Assembly (NCBI GenBank): GCA_021229015.1
Contig: CM037794.1
Coordinates: 41,249,126 to 41,313,125, forward strand
Direction of reading: 5' to 3'
DNA from: Solen grandis
Lineage: Eukaryota > Mollusca > Bivalvia > Adapedonta > Solenidae
DNA: 64,000 bases
Numbering within the stretch: position 1 is the stretch's first letter; each line of letters starts with the position of its first letter. Below the pieces are notes generated by a model, which did no database searches, was not told the DNA's origin, and saw only the letters and a program-made list of their open reading frames with translations. Shown here piece after piece: positions 13,001-26,272 of this stretch. A program made the translations under genes and the position numbers.

Positions 13001-15074
13001 CCTAAAAAAAAAAGCGCTGAAGCCTAGAGAACAGGGGTTTTTTTTTATGAAGAGTCACATTTCTTTTGTTTATCAAGTAAATTTTAAAAAAGAGGATCAA
13101 AAACCCAATAAACCCAGTGATAAATCCCTTTTTAAAATCTTGAACACGGGGGTTAAAAAATAAGAACACATCATTTGTCGCAATGGATTTCTAACAATAA
13201 CATTTCGCCACTCTTTTTCTCCCCCTTTCTCTTTTCAACAGTTTCAAGATATATGAATATTGGAAGGAAATCCAAAAAAAACAAACTTTCATTAATTTGT
13301 ATTTTTGTCATTTCATTTTATATAAACATTTAGTTTATATACCTAGGTATTTTTAGGTAAATTAATAATATTCATTTTAAAAAAATATATGCATTTTTTT
13401 ATAGCACAAACAATAAAAAAAAAATTGTAAAAATTTTTCCCGGTGTTTTTTGAACCCCCAAAATTTTTTCAACGTCGTTTGTTTGGCGATAAAAACCGTT
13501 TTTTCACCCACTGCATAAGGGGCCCAAAAATTATACAGAAGTTTTTTTTATATTTGTTTCTGTCGCTGGAAATTCTACCCAGTCTGTTTAAAAAATTTTC
13601 CGAAGAATGTGATTGTTTTTGTAGGTATTATTTTTTTTTTTTCAGTTTTTTTAAAAAATTATCTCCAGCACGATTATCAAACTTTTTATTCTTTTTGTTT
13701 TCCCCAAAAACCAATGTACTGAAATAAACTAAAAAATTTCACCTTTTAGTGAAAAAAAAACAGAAAAAAGGAATATTTTCTGGTAAAAAAAAGGGAAAAA
13801 CTATAAAAAAAGATGCTAAAATAGCCCCAAAATTTTTGTCCGGTTAAAAAAGTGTATACCAAAAAAAAGCGTTGCAAGAACCCTTTTTAAAATCTCAGAA
13901 AGTTTTTTACTGATGGCCCTAAACCGATCTGAGAAAATTGGGGTCATGTTTTGTGTGTAATTATCCCCCCAATTAAAACAACGTTTTAAAATTTGTTTTC
14001 AGATTCAAAATTTAAAACGAAAATAATAGGTGTGATTTTTGAAAATTGGGGCACCAATCCGTTTTTGAAACACGTTAAAAAAATCTTTTCATACCAGTTA
14101 ATAAACAATGCAGTTGAGGATTTTTTTTTTAGAGACTTTTATGGTTCCATTACTTTTTTTTTCATTACAGTGAAATAAAAACCCCGGACTTTTAAATTTT
14201 AAAAGTTTTTATAAACTACCGACTAAAATACTTTTTGAAAAAGTTTTTCACAAACGTTTTAACATCAATGATTTACTGTTTTGGGGGTCACAACAACCTT
14301 TTCAAAAATATAACATTTAGTCTATATATACTATTTTTACAAGCTGATTCGCACGTCATCGTAAAAAAAAAAAAAGTTCGTAGAAATTGTATATTTTGTC
14401 TGAACGTTCTTTTTTTGATCCTTTTTGGCAGATTGTGTCGTGATATACATTTTTTTTCAGTTAAAGATGTTCATTTTTTGTCTCGCACTTTTAAAGTTAA
14501 AAATTTTCTTTTCTATTTTCCTAATTTTGGGTAAGCCCTTTTAATTTAATCTATTAGTTCACCCCTCAATACTACACAAACAAAAGATTCTCATTCATAT
14601 GTAGTCGAAATTCTTTATTTTATCATCGGGGAAATAAGGGGGGAAAAAATTATTTTTTCTTTCTAAAAAATAAAAAATTTTTTATGATTTCAAAAGATAT
14701 GAACAATGAAAAATCAATAATGATAAAATAATTATATAAAAAAAATAATTTTCCCCCATATAGCCATATGTCTGCTATAACTGACACAGACAAATTTTAA
14801 ATGAATAAAACTTTCCAATCGCTTAGACATAGCAATCATCCCTTTTTTGGGTTTTTTTATGTAATTTTTTTGGGAAACAATAAAAAAAGGTACATTGAAG
14901 ACCCCTTTAAATTAGAAAAAGGTAGTGAAAGCAAAATAAAAAAATCTTTATGCTGAAAATTAACTTTACTTGTTTTTTTCCTTTAAGATAATAATGAATA
15001 GTCAATTCTGACAATAAGAAATCTGTATTACGGGAAATTATATAGAAATTTGGTTTTTTGGTTTTTTTCGGGTG
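10086..15074. other. No gene recognised
   Basis: A long AT-rich, run-rich stretch. Short open frames such as those at 11579-11881, 13443-13727 and 14235-14534 are low-complexity (F/K/L-rich) with no recognisable domain. One foldback at 10753-10894 is listed separately. Confidence 0.6.
10753..10894. repeat. Imperfect inverted repeat
   Basis: Left arm 10753-10778 contains AAATCAAAGCTCTGAAGCAC and right arm 10871-10894 contains CTTCAGTGCCTTACGCTTTG. The arms pair with about 80% identity around a ~90-nt spacer, which fits a small MITE. The surrounding sequence is low quality, so the true arm length cannot be judged. Confidence 0.45.
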
Positions 15075-15148
15075 AAACAAACTCGACCCGGCCCTTATCG
15101 AACCCGGCCCCCGGCTGCGGTCCAAGCTCAACCACTTCCCAACTTTTG
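15075..15148 (-). mobile_element. tRNA-like SINE head (A)
   Basis: On the minus strand an A-box-like AGTGGTTGAGC is followed ~30 nt later by a B-box-like GGGTTCGATAAG. The spacing fits an internal RNA polymerase III promoter. Stems are poor, so this is more likely a decayed tRNA-derived SINE head than a functional tRNA. Confidence 0.4.
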
Positions 15149-15239
15149 AAATTTTTATTATAATATGCGATGGGGCAGACATTGCAAAGAAAAATTTTTT
15201 GGGTCTCCCCGGGGGGACCAACGTTTTAAACTCGAAACC

Positions 15240-15312
15240 CCGGGCCCGGATCGAACCGGTCCGCCTGCGTGCGAGTCCAATGCTCTAACCATGTGCTAAA
15301 GATCGCTCTCTG
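15240..15312 (-). mobile_element. tRNA-like SINE head (B)
   Basis: On the minus strand: TAGCACATGGTTAGAGCA (D-arm/A-box), an anticodon-loop-like CTCGCAC, then GGACCGGTTCGATCCGGGC, a good T-arm/B-box. The anticodon stem does not pair, so the copy is decayed or wrongly called. It lies ~90 bp from another tRNA-like head on the same strand. Confidence 0.5.
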
Positions 15313-17669
15313 ACGCAATTGCCAGAGATGACTTTTTACTGTGACCACCTCGTCACAGTTGATTTTGTGGCGATACTTTTACTCTCTTTTTTCAAAAAAT
15401 TTTTAAATTAAGAAACATGAGATATTCTGTTTTTGCGGGTACCACAAGCTATCTCACCCACCCCCATTTTTGTTGCATTTTATGAAAGTCAAATATCCCC
15501 TTGATAAATTAATCTTTCGCCCCCTATGGAAATTCGAGGAAAAATATGACAAAATTAAGTAACGTTAAAAAGTCTGGGATCTTGGTCTTGGTTTAATGCA
15601 TCAAAGCCGAGGGGGAAATAAAATTTTAAAATTATATTATTCTCGCTCATAAAATGGTTTCAAACATTTAAGTAATAATGTAGTCTGAATTTTGTCCTAT
15701 CAAATTGTTCCTTTTTATTGCGATTAATTTTATTTCTTTATTTTTTTTTTCGGAGACACATTTAAAAAATTTCAATCAATTGTCTCTTTAAAAGAACAGA
15801 TGATATAAATGGAATGTAACGCAGAAACTTTAAGAAATCATTTATGCATTTTTTTTCACCAAAAAATGCGCAATGAAAAGAAAACTATAAAAAGGGGGGT
15901 CATTTTTTTTTAATCATTATGATACTTGGGTATTTAAGCATGTACTTTGTACAGCAAAAAAAGCCCCAACCCCCTACATTTTTTTCATAGTTTAAAGATG
16001 GTAAAATTTTAAATTCATGGAATGGTGAAGCATTCTTTTTTTTTCCTTTTTTATTTTTTATGCAGTGACGGTTTTGTATTCCGCAAAGATCAAGACGCCT
16101 GAATTAAAAAAAAAGCCTGTTTTTTAAAATTAAAAATTTTATATATTTGAAATTAGTCAAATCGTCACTGAATTATTGATTTTTTAAAAACAATGTAGTT
16201 TTTTATTTTTTAATGTCATGGTTATTTGAAAAAATCTTTTAAAAATTTTTGATATTTGCGGTTTTTTTGCCGTTTTAAAAACATGAGGGTTTTTTTTCAT
16301 TTTTTTTAAAAGCAATATTGATAATAAGATCAAATACATCGTGAAACAAAAAAAATTTTTTAAAAATTTTTTAAATATAAACTTTAAATGTATTAATTCG
16401 TCAAATGTCACTGACATCTGAAAAAATGAATTGTTATCGTAAATAATAAGTATGATGGTTTTTTTTAAACCCCTTTTAACCGTTATATTTTGGTTTGGGC
16501 ATTTAAAAAAGTATGGGGGATTTTTTATTTTTTCATAAAATCAATTTTGAAAATACACAAAATTGAGGTATCCGGGGATCGATTTTTTCGCTATTTCAGT
16601 TTTATAATACATCCTCAAATAGCATTAAAAAAAATTTTTAAAAATTATATTTATATGCTTCCTCGCCTCTCGAAACGTTCTTTGGGGTTTCGGTCAAAAT
16701 TGCAAAAGGAGAGTACATTTAGTTGTAACAGTTGCCGGTGGAAAAAAGCCATGCGCTTTAATGCTGGAGGTTATAGGTTCGGATCCTCTTGCCCCTTTTT
16801 TTTTTAAAATTTAATTGGTTAAGATTAAGCCAAGAAAAAATATATACCGCAATTATCACGGGGGGAAACCCATTTTTTATCTTTTTGAAGTAAAAACATG
16901 AATATGTAATTTTTTAAAATCTTTTAAACCGGAAAGGCGGGTATGTTATAGGATATTTATCAAAAGCTAGACAAGTTATTTGAATGTGTGGATGAAGTAA
17001 AAATCAGGAAATTCTCTTTCTTAATTGATCAACGTTGCCCCCATTGAAGAGACACAACAAGCGGTGAAATGCGAAAGAAACGGGTTTTTTGCCGCTTAAT
17101 TAATTAAATGAATCAGTGTTTTTTATGATAAAAATAAATAGAAAAAAAATATCTGAAAAAAATTAGATTTAAAATCTAATAAATAACAAAAAAATTTGTG
17201 AATACTGTGAATGTAATAAAGAGGAGAGAGAGAAAAAAAAACCAGATAATTGCATACAAAAATAGGATTGAATGTATCCCCAAGCAGGGAAAAAATGGCG
17301 ATAACCACAGTGCCCCCGGGTGTATTTTTTATTTTTTAACTATATACTCTCCCCTTGCCTTTTTTCCCCGAAAAAACCTGGGAATGTTTCGAGAATCGAC
17401 GAAGAAAATATATTTTGTAGTGACCGTGAAATGTATGCACTTTTAAGGGTTAAAAAAATTTTGGAAATTTTGAACTCTTACATGATAACCAATTTTTGAT
17501 ATGAAAATTGTATTTAGTAAAAAATTGACATTTTTAGGATTTTACGTCCTGTCAAGAGATTTTTTTCATATGGGGCTTTCACTACATGAAACAGACAAAG
17601 AGTGCCATTTTTGCGATATAACACGTAAACAAGTGGATGATATAATTTCCAAAAGCATTTTTTGACATT
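15313..17669. other. No gene; possible B-box at 16771
   Basis: Nothing protein-coding recognised. Around 16700-16800 on the plus strand, ATGCGCTTTAATGCTGGAGG followed by GGTTCGGATCC resembles the 3' half of a tRNA-derived SINE head, but no convincing A-box is present. Other short frames are low-complexity. Confidence 0.5.
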
Positions 17670-17770
17670 GGTTAACTACCCTTGGCTTCCAAAATATGCT
17701 ATGCGCTAAGCAAGGGAGATATTAAGACGGTCCTTTACGAATTTGGGGTGTCGCGGCTGGTGATTGAATA
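17670..17770 (-). mobile_element. SINE-2 fragment, reverse orientation
   Basis: On the minus strand 'tctcccttgcttagcgcata' then 'gccaagggtagttaacc' matches the core of SINE-2 (27435-27752) and the fragment at 9975-10085. It is diverged and short. Confidence 0.55.
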
Positions 17771-20700
17771 ACGGTCTCCCAATTCCGTGCTATGTAAAAT
17801 GGGGGTGGGACATACCCATGCTTTGATGTTCTTTTTTTTAGGTAGTAAATACATTAGTCAACATTTACACTTTTTCAACATCATACTAAATCAGATCCAA
17901 ATCGCCAAAATCTTTCTCTCTAAAAGTTTTGGTTGGTTTTGAAATTTTTTAAAGCTTTTCCAACCTTCCAAATTTTTATGAAAGAACGTGTTCTTTGAAG
18001 ACATCTCAGACTAAAATTGGACCTAAAATAAGTCTGTAGTTTTCTGCTTTGTTTTTATTAAAATGAAGGGGAAAAGGTTACATGTCAAAAAAAGATTTTG
18101 CTCATTTTTTTACAGATTGTCCATCTTTATTTGCTGAATTGTAGGGGAAAAATTGTTGCGACAGGACTAAAGCTGATGGGGCAAAACGGAACGTCCACGT
18201 TATATTTTTTGTCGTATCAGCCGTAATGAGTTAGAGAGAGACAAGTCACTTTGTAAAACATACAGAAATACAAGGAAAAAAAATCACAGAAGGCTTCTAA
18301 GGGTGCCAGTTTAAACGTATATATTTTTAAGAGAGAACCATATTTGAAAATTTTGATCAAACCACTTATTTCTAGATTATAAAATTAATCCCCAAAAACT
18401 GTTTTTTTTGAAACATGTAAATTGCTAAATAACTGTGACGTTATTGTTTACTGATGCCGTTGAGTTTCCCTTAGAGTTCGGGGAAAAAACTCACCTAGAC
18501 GTCTCGAAATGGTTGAAATACACTATCGGTATTTGGTAAAAGCCACTTATTGTTATTGCATTCTGTCACCAAATATTTGCTTCAATGATTGAAAGAAAAA
18601 AAAACCAAAAAAAGGGGAACATTTTGGAGAATCAGTTAGTCAAAAATTAAATAGGATATCATAAGTGAACCTTTTTAAATACTAAAGAGGGCGTTTTTTA
18701 ACTCTACGAGCAACCACAAAGAACAATGCTTATAAAATTTAACGGTTGTTTCAACTCAAAGACACCAAAAAAGAACCTCAGCATTAATCAACTAATGGAA
18801 TTCCCCTATAAAATTCTTCATTGCTTTGTCAATCAGGTTGTCGCGGCTACTCGGTTTCAGGTACATCGTTAAAGTAACAATCATCCTAAATTTTCGGAAA
18901 CAGAAGACTTAAAAAAAAATTTTTTCACCAATTTTTTCACATTTTTTTTTTTTTTCCCCGTACAAAATAATCATTTATTTGACAAAAACAAAGTTTGAAA
19001 AAAAGGGGGCTTCTAGAGGATGAATTAATAAGCATTTTTTCCGACAATAGAAGACCGAAGCGAGGTAGGCTTTATTGTGTTTAGGAAAAAATTCTTTATG
19101 ATTTTAACCTTTTTTCCGTGTGATGTGAAATCGGAATTAGACAAAAAAGTTTTTATATTAAATAGGAACACTAGACAATTAATAATGAAGCAAAAAAAAT
19201 GTTTAAAAGTAATACTTATTTTTAAATCGTTTTCAAAATCACTTTATTTTCCTTTACTACGGGCCAATTACCTTCCACAACGAATAGTTTTTTTTGTTTC
19301 CATATGGCCTTTCGTGACACCCAGTTGATTATTTTCCCGTAATTTTATTTAAAAGGATGCTTGCCCCAAAAATTTTTTGACTTAACCAAGAAAGATGAGA
19401 GCCCTTATTTTTAAAAAAAACGAAAAAAACGTAAAAATAAAATTTTCATCAAAATATCATCAGTTTCAGTTTCTTCCTAGCATCAGTTCATCTTTAAAAA
19501 ACTTCCAATGTCGAAATGATTTTAAGAAAAAACTTTTTCAAATGTTTTTACTATACAGAATCCTTTCATTCCCCCCCCTTTCAGAAAAAAAAAAAATTTT
19601 AAATAAAAATGAAAGCTTTGGGGCTTTTTAGAACTTCAAGTATTTTTAAAAGTTGCAGACATATGAAAAAAAAGTGTACATCGAGTTTTTCCATATTTTT
19701 TTTCAAGCACATGCCGATAAGAGTCCAAACCCCCTTTTCCCTTCTCCCCCTTCCCCCCCCAATCTAGCCCCTCTGAAATTTGATGATGTCACTTTCTGCC
19801 CAAAAAAGTTTCCCCATATTTTTTATAGTCCCCTCAGAAAAAAATTTATCGAGATTTTTTACCCCCGTATAAATTATCGCAAGATTGAGCCCAGAAGGAC
19901 ATAATTCTTAAACAAGAAATGTTGCAGGTCTGGCATTTGCCTCTCGGGTTTGGGGTTTTTTTTTTCATTAAAAAAGTTTATCAGTTTTGTATGCATGCAT
20001 CTAGCCCATTCAGCACTTTTTTCATATATTATGCACAATGTGAAAACATTGGGGGTTTTTGGCCCAGTCAATATTTCTTCATTGATGTTTTAACCCCCTC
20101 AAAAAAATTCCTGAAAGTTTATTTTTGAATTTAACAACAGGGGGGTTCTCATCATTTTGAACAGTTGTTACTTTTTAAAATTTTTGGGGGTTGTGCGTCT
20201 TTCTATATCATCACGCCGAAAGGCTATTTATCTTTTTAAAACACATTAAATGGGAAAAAGTTTTTTTTCCCTCTTGTCATCCTGTAGGTACTAAAATATC
20301 ATATCTTCTAAATTAATTATATTCAAATAAAATGATTAGCAAAAGCAAGCAATAATTGTATAATAAAAAAACCCAAATTTTTTTTAATTGAGCAACGATG
20401 TCTGCTTAACCCATAAGAGCGGGGGAAACATAAAAGGGGGGAAAAAATTTTTTTTGGCATTCTTTTCCCCATCACAAACGTTTATCTATAACTCTTCAGT
20501 AGGAGTTCCACGGAACCACTTTTTTGCATACACCCTCACCCCTTTGCACGAATTTCCCCGATTTTCAGGAAATGGTCGCGATAATTTACCTCCGGGTTTT
20601 GTGCCTAGTTTAAAACCCCAAAAAAAAAATGAATATTAACCCCTTCTCATTATGTTTTGATGAGTTTTTTGAATTTTTGATAATAGATTTTTTTTTTTTT

Positions 20701-23689
20701 TGCAAAATTTTTTTTGGCTGACATCCAATTTTTTTGAAAAATTTACTTTTATGCGAAAATTTTTTTAATTCTTTTTTTTTTTTAGTGAAATACGCACTTT
20801 TCCTCCCCAAAAAGCTAAAAATCTGTAATAAAAATTTCTTTATATTTTTTTTTTAGTACGATATTTCCTTAAATAACATTGGGTAAAAAGAAAAACTGTA
20901 TTCAGATTTTTTTTAAAAACCTATTATATTAACTCCCCGTATTTTTTGGTCAAAAAACCGGAATTATTTTTTTTTATATTTTTTTCATTTGATAACCCCC
21001 AAAAAAAAAATTGTCATTTTTTTTTCATTGCTTAAAAAAAGGCATAGTGAAGAAAAAAAAATAGTAGTGTTTTGCTTGTTTCTAAAAAAATTTCCCGAAA
21101 TTCAGTCCCTTTTCGGTAATTCGGACATTTCTTTTCCGGTAACAAATCGGGGCGGGGCTCATAAAGGTTTTTAGGTGTGACGAAAAAACCGCGTTTTTTT
21201 TTGGGGAAAAAATTTTTCTACTTTTCAACGAAATATCAAAGGTTTGAAAATAAAATAGAGTACGTTTCCAAAACTAATTGTTACAATAAAAGTATATATT
21301 GTGAGTTTTAGTATATTTTTTAATATTTTGGACGTCTATCAACTGTCTGGTTTTGCCGGCGCCATTTTTCGCACATGTATTCTTGTGAAGTTAAAATGGA
21401 GGTTGTAATGGTTTATTTGTAAAAACCCTTTTCAAAATAATACTTTTTTTTTAGAAAGAAAAAATTAAAATTTTTTTGGGGCCTTCAAACTATTTAAATC
21501 TCCATCATTATCACCACATGCAGGCTGTTTAAAGATTTGAAGTTGGAGGTTTTTGGGGTATTTTTTAATCTTTTTATATAATAAAAGGAAAATTTTGATT
21601 TTTTACAGCTTTATTCCATTCATCTGCTTCTTGTGTTTTAAAATTTTTTTAACTAATTCTAACTTTTACCAGTGACCCCGTGTTTTGAAAGGGGTTGTTT
21701 TAAAAGCGTTTAAAAATGGTTTCAAATTAAGTCAAATTGTTGAATTTTCCTATAACAAACCTGTTCCCCCCCTTTTGTTGGTCTTGTTTTTTTTTTTTTC
21801 TTCCTTTTTTTTCAGGCCTTTTTGGACTATTTTTAAACCCCCGACTTTTCATCATGAAGAATAATAAATTTTTAAAAATTATATTTTTCATGCATGGTTT
21901 CTTGTTCCTAATCTAGAGTTTTTCCTAATAAAAAATTGTAGGGGTTTGCTAAAAGAACATTCTTAATCATAACTTGTTTAGGACCAAATCAAAATTTTTT
22001 GAAAAAAAACCCCTTGGGAATATCACACAGCGTGTTAGGTAAACATAAAGATGAAAAAAAAATCCTTATAAAAATTTTTCTGCCAAGCTAAAAAAAAGAT
22101 TTTAAAAAAATAAAAAAATAAAAAGTTTTTTATATAAGGATGCTATGTTATTTTTTATAGACAGGAAGAAATAAACAAAATGAGTGACCTAAAAAAAAAG
22201 TTTCAAGACAAAATGTTATCAAATAGGAAAAATGATTTTAGAAAAATGCAAAAATTTTCAAAGCCCGGGGGGGTCTCGATATCCTTTTTTTTACCTGTAT
22301 AAGGATCATTCCCCGCCAAACCCCCAATTTTAAGCAAAATTCCCTCTACAAAAAAAAGTCAGAATCACATAAAAAAAAAAGGGGCAAGTGGTAGTTGTTG
22401 TATCCATTTGATTTTTCATGCAGTTTTACCAAAAAAAGTACTAAAAGGGCCTATTTGTACATTTTTTTTAAAAATTTATTGCAGTATTGCACAAAAAATG
22501 CTTAAAATTCCAACCGGAAAAATGACACAAAAATTCCCCTTTTGAAGGGGAGGTCTTTTTCCCCCAAAACAGGAGACCAGACACTTTATTTATCTACGTG
22601 TTAACTTTCTTTATCCTGAAAGATTAAATGTACTGTATTAAGGTATTTTCTTTTAGGTAATTGTAGTCATCATACCACGCACACGTAAACAAACAATTTT
22701 ACACAGTGCAGTTGTGGTGAAGGAAAAAAAAAAAAAAAAATTTCAAAAACAATAAGTTTGAAAAAAATAAAAAAAATATTACAAATATTGATGGTTTTTT
22801 ACCTCAGTGTGTTGGAATTTAAAATTATCTGGGTTAAGTTTTTTTCTGTTAAAAAATTCACTAAGATGTGGCATGTTCTAACTTATTATACTAAATAAAT
22901 TTTACTTTTTCAGATTGCAGAAAGCAACAAAGGGGGGTTATTTCAAAGTAACGTTCTGAAGTTAAATTTTTTTTGATATCTTAAATTTTAACTTATAATA
23001 AAAAAAACAAAAACAAAAAACTAAAAAAAAATTGTGTCAAATTCATTGGTGTGTGTTTGAGAGAAGAGGGAGAGAGGAGATCCTTTTTACTCTTATATAC
23101 TCAGGGAATAATTTTAAAATCCCCCAAAAAAAAAAAAAATTTAACAATTAAATACCCCAAAAAAAAAATTCAAAAACAAAAATTAAATGTCTTAAAGTTA
23201 TCTGGCAGTCATCATCAAGCTTAAAAAAAAATGGGTTGTTTTTGTATATAAATTAAAAAAAACAAAAAAAAGATAAACAGATTATTTTAAACTTTAATTT
23301 GTTACTTTTTCTACTTGTAAACAAGTTCTTACAACTTAATTTTTTGCTGGACCATACTTTGTGGGGGTTTCTTGGGAAGGTGTATGGAAAAAGAATAAAA
23401 AAAAATATAATTAAGGGCATCATTAAAAGGGTCCCAAAAACTTTTAATAAGAAGGGATTTTTTTCTGATGATGAATAAGTTTAATGTCCTAATAACAAGG
23501 AATGGTGGTTTTTGGGGGAAAGAAGATTTTTTCTAGACAAGTACAGAAAATGGCATAAAGTCGATTAATTTACATTAAAAACACTTAAATTTCAAAATGA
23601 TTTCTCTTTAAAAAAAAATATTTAAAAACTTATGCTTTGCATTTTTTCTTGTGTTCTCACTGCTTTTTAAAAACCTTTAAGACTATAAC
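17771..23689. other. No gene recognised
   Basis: About 5.9 kb of AT-rich, run-rich sequence with no recognisable coding exon, RNA gene or repeat shared with the rest of the window. Short open frames here (for example 19395-19631 and 20388-20639) are low-complexity. Missing 5' exons of COG3 could lie here unrecognised because of poor consensus. Confidence 0.55.
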
Positions 23690-23715
23690 ACCACACACAC
23701 ACACACCCACACAAC
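23690..23715. repeat. CA microsatellite
   Basis: (CA)n tract with one CCC interruption. Confidence 0.9.
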
Positions 23716-24018
23716 ACGTTTTTGCATTTGATAAACGTGTATTTGCATGTTTTTTTGGGTTTTTCACAGCGAAAATGATATTTATTTTCGGGAAAAAGAT
23801 CTTTTTCAATTAAATGAAATTTTAAAGAAAGGGAAAGCGAGGAAAATGCTGCATTTACTCATTCCCACAATTTGAACAATTATTTTGATGTACAAAAATA
23901 AGTAAATTTATGATGGAAAAGATAAAAAAAATCATTTCCTGAATTTTTAAAGGGGTAATTCGGAATTTTATCCCCGTTAGTGAAAAACAGATCACATCCA
24001 AAATGCAGCATACAAAAC

Positions 24019-24034
24019 CTCTCTCTCTCTCTCT
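24019..24034. repeat. CT microsatellite
   Basis: Short uninterrupted (CT)n tract. Confidence 0.85.
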
Positions 24035-24563
24035 GTAAAATTTTATAACGCCCTCATTTAAGCTACCCCCCCGATTCGAAATTTTGTAACCGTCAATTTT
24101 AAATGACGCAATGACAGTGGTAAAATAACAATAGTGTGTGAAGAACCAGGTTTAAGTAGGCATTGTATTTTTTCAATTGCTTACGCTTTCATAAGACTAA
24201 TAGGAAAAAAATCTTTCATAAACAAACAAAATGGCCCCGATTGAAAAAAAAAAATTGCGTTTTTACGGACTATATTGACGTCGTTAAGGTGTCGTTAAGG
24301 TGCAGGAACGTGATGCGGTGGAACTCCACTGAGAAACAAGAGTTACAAACCACTATGAAGACATTTTGTAGGAGAGTGGGTTGCCGTACTTTTATTTCTT
24401 TGTTTTAAGTTTTAGATATGATGTCAATTACCAAAATGGCGTATTTTCCAAAGGTACCCCTATTTGATTTATGGGCGTTACGACTTTCCCGTAAGTTTAA
24501 TTCCAATTTTGGTTGACAAATGAAAACTGATTTTAAGACAACAACAAACTTTACAAATAAAAA

Positions 24564-24606
24564 GAACAAAAAGGGCCCAGATGGCCCTAAAAACGTCCCT
24601 GAGATA
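24564..24606 (-). mobile_element. HINE-like 3' terminus, reverse
   Basis: On the minus strand this reads as a subterminal TCAGGGACG-like word, then AGGGCCATCTGGGCCC (hairpin) and a T-rich end. It is a degraded match to the 3' end GGGCCATCATGGCCCTCTTG of family A/B elements. The body would extend rightward towards the assembly gap. Confidence 0.45.
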
Positions 24607-24712
24607 AAAAAAGGTTGACCCCGGAACATTGTCCAATTTTTTAAAAACTGGCCTTGTTTTGAAAAATTTTTTTAAAATTTTTTTTTTTTTTTCTTTTTGT
24701 TTCCAGGCAACC

Positions 24713-24812
24713 NNNNNNNNNNNNNNNNNNNNNNNNNNNNNNNNNNNNNNNNNNNNNNNNNNNNNNNNNNNNNNNNNNNNNNNNNNNNNNNNNNNNNNNN
24801 NNNNNNNNNNNN
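24713..24812. other. Assembly gap (100 N)
   Basis: Exactly 100 N, a conventional placeholder between scaffolded contigs of unknown distance. Sequence quality changes abruptly across it. Confidence 0.99.
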
Positions 24813-25573
24813 ATAAATTTGGTCAGGATGTTTTATCTACTGATATCTCAGATGAGTTCGAAATTGGGTCACATGGGTCAAAAACTAGTCACCAGGAAAA
24901 TCTTAGAAAAACCATGCGAACACTCTAGGGGCCACAGTTTTAGCCAATCTTCATGAAAATGGTCAGGGTTTTGTCTAACATGATATCTTGGATGAATTCG
25001 AAATGGGTAATGTGGGGTCAAAAACTAGGTCACCAGGTCAAATCTTAGAAAAACCTGTAAACACCCTACAGGCCACATTTTGGGCCTAATCTTCATAAAT
25101 TTTGGTCAGGATGTTAGTATACTGATATCTTGCATGAGTTTGAATTGGGTCATGTGGTTTCAAAAACCCTAGGTCACCAGGTTAAATCTAAGAAAAACCT
25201 TGTGAATTCTCTAGAGGCCACAGTTTTAGCCCAATCTTCAATAGATTTGGTCAGGATGTTGTCTAATTGATATATTGGATGAGTTGAAAATGAGTCACAT
25301 GAGGTCAAAAACTAGGGTCACCAGGTCAAATCTAAGAAAAACCTTGTGACACTCTAGAGGCCTACTTTTTTGTCCCAGTCTTCTTTTAAACTTAATTATG
25401 AATGATGACTGCATGAATTCCCAGCTGGATGCAAATTCAGGTAGGATAAATTTATGTAGGTCACTTAGTCAAATGTTGAAAAAACACTTTTAGATGCCAG
25501 ATTTTTTGTCATTATGCCTAACACAGCCATCTTACTCAGGTGAGTGACACGGGCCATCTTGGCCCTCTTGTTT
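24813..25573 (+). mobile_element. HINE-like element, family B (5'-truncated)
   Basis: About five tandem units of ~141 bp. Each holds 'ttggtcaggatgtt', 'gatatcttggatgagtt', GTCAAAAACTAGGTCACCAG and 'ctctagaggccacagtttta'. The 3' end is CTCAGGTGAGTGACAC followed by the hairpin GGGCCATCTTGGCCC and TCTTGTTT, the same terminus as family A. The 5' end is lost in the gap. It is non-coding. Confidence 0.8.
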
Positions 25574-25597
25574 CATATTGTTGAGTCATGGTGGTGA

Positions 25598-25802
25598 AGG
25601 GGGCCTCTGTGGCCGAGGGGGTAAACTTGCTGACTTTAACACTCACTCACCCCTCACCAAGTGGTTCGAATCCAGCAGTAGTTGGGTGGTTCTACCCGGA
25701 TGCCTCCGTGTATTCGGGTTTTCTTCCACGTAATTAGCGGGACGTCGCTATATGACTGAAATACTGTCAAGGTGACTGAAAACTCAAATGTCAAGTCAAG
25801 TC
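25598..25802 (+). mobile_element. tRNA-derived SINE with V-SINE/RUDI-like tail
   Basis: An A-box-like TGTGGCCGAGGGGG and a B-box GGTTCGAATCC mark the tRNA-derived head. Then comes a body with GGATGCCTCCGTGTATTCGG and a tail with GTCGCTATATGACTGAAATA. A tail of this type is, to my knowledge, found in molluscan V-SINE elements such as RUDI; the assignment is from memory. A degraded copy lies at 55965-56235 and a tail-only copy at 32480-32578. Confidence 0.8.
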
Positions 25803-25950
25803 ATGGTGTGAAGCAGGTTATCCTTAACCTTCAGTGTCAGCTCTAATTTTTATGCTCATATCATTATGTAGGAGAGAATGGGCATTATTCTTCCCTGGAG
25901 GGACATGCAGGGCTGTACTTATAATGTGTTATCTGTAATATGACTGATTA

Positions 25951-26188
25951 TTAACCCTTTCCCTCAAGAGGAAACCATGAAAAGACCTATGCAAACACAT
26001 AAAACCAGATCAGCCTGCGAGTAACTTGCAGGCTGATCAGGTTTTATGCTGTTCGCTGCATCTCAGTGGTCTGGAAATGAGGACTTTATAATTAAATTTG
26101 GTAAGGTTTAAATGTGGTTTTCTGCAAATCAGGCTTTATGTGGTACTATTGAGTGTGTCAAAATGATCTATATGAGGGAAAGGGTTAA
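25951..26188 (+). mobile_element. Palindromic MITE, copy 2
   Basis: A well-preserved 238-bp copy. It begins TTAACCCTTTCCCTCAAGAG and ends TATGAGGGAAAGGGTTAA, which are inverted repeats of each other. The centre is a long palindrome built on GCATAAAACCAGATCAGCCT and its reverse complement. No open frame is present. It sits just upstream of the first visible COG3 exon. Confidence 0.95.
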
Positions 26189-26272
26189 ACTTTGAATTGT
26201 GATGTAAATATATAACAGTCAGTTTAAGAAATATTTGTTGTTATTTCAACATGTGGAATGTTTGTGTTACAG

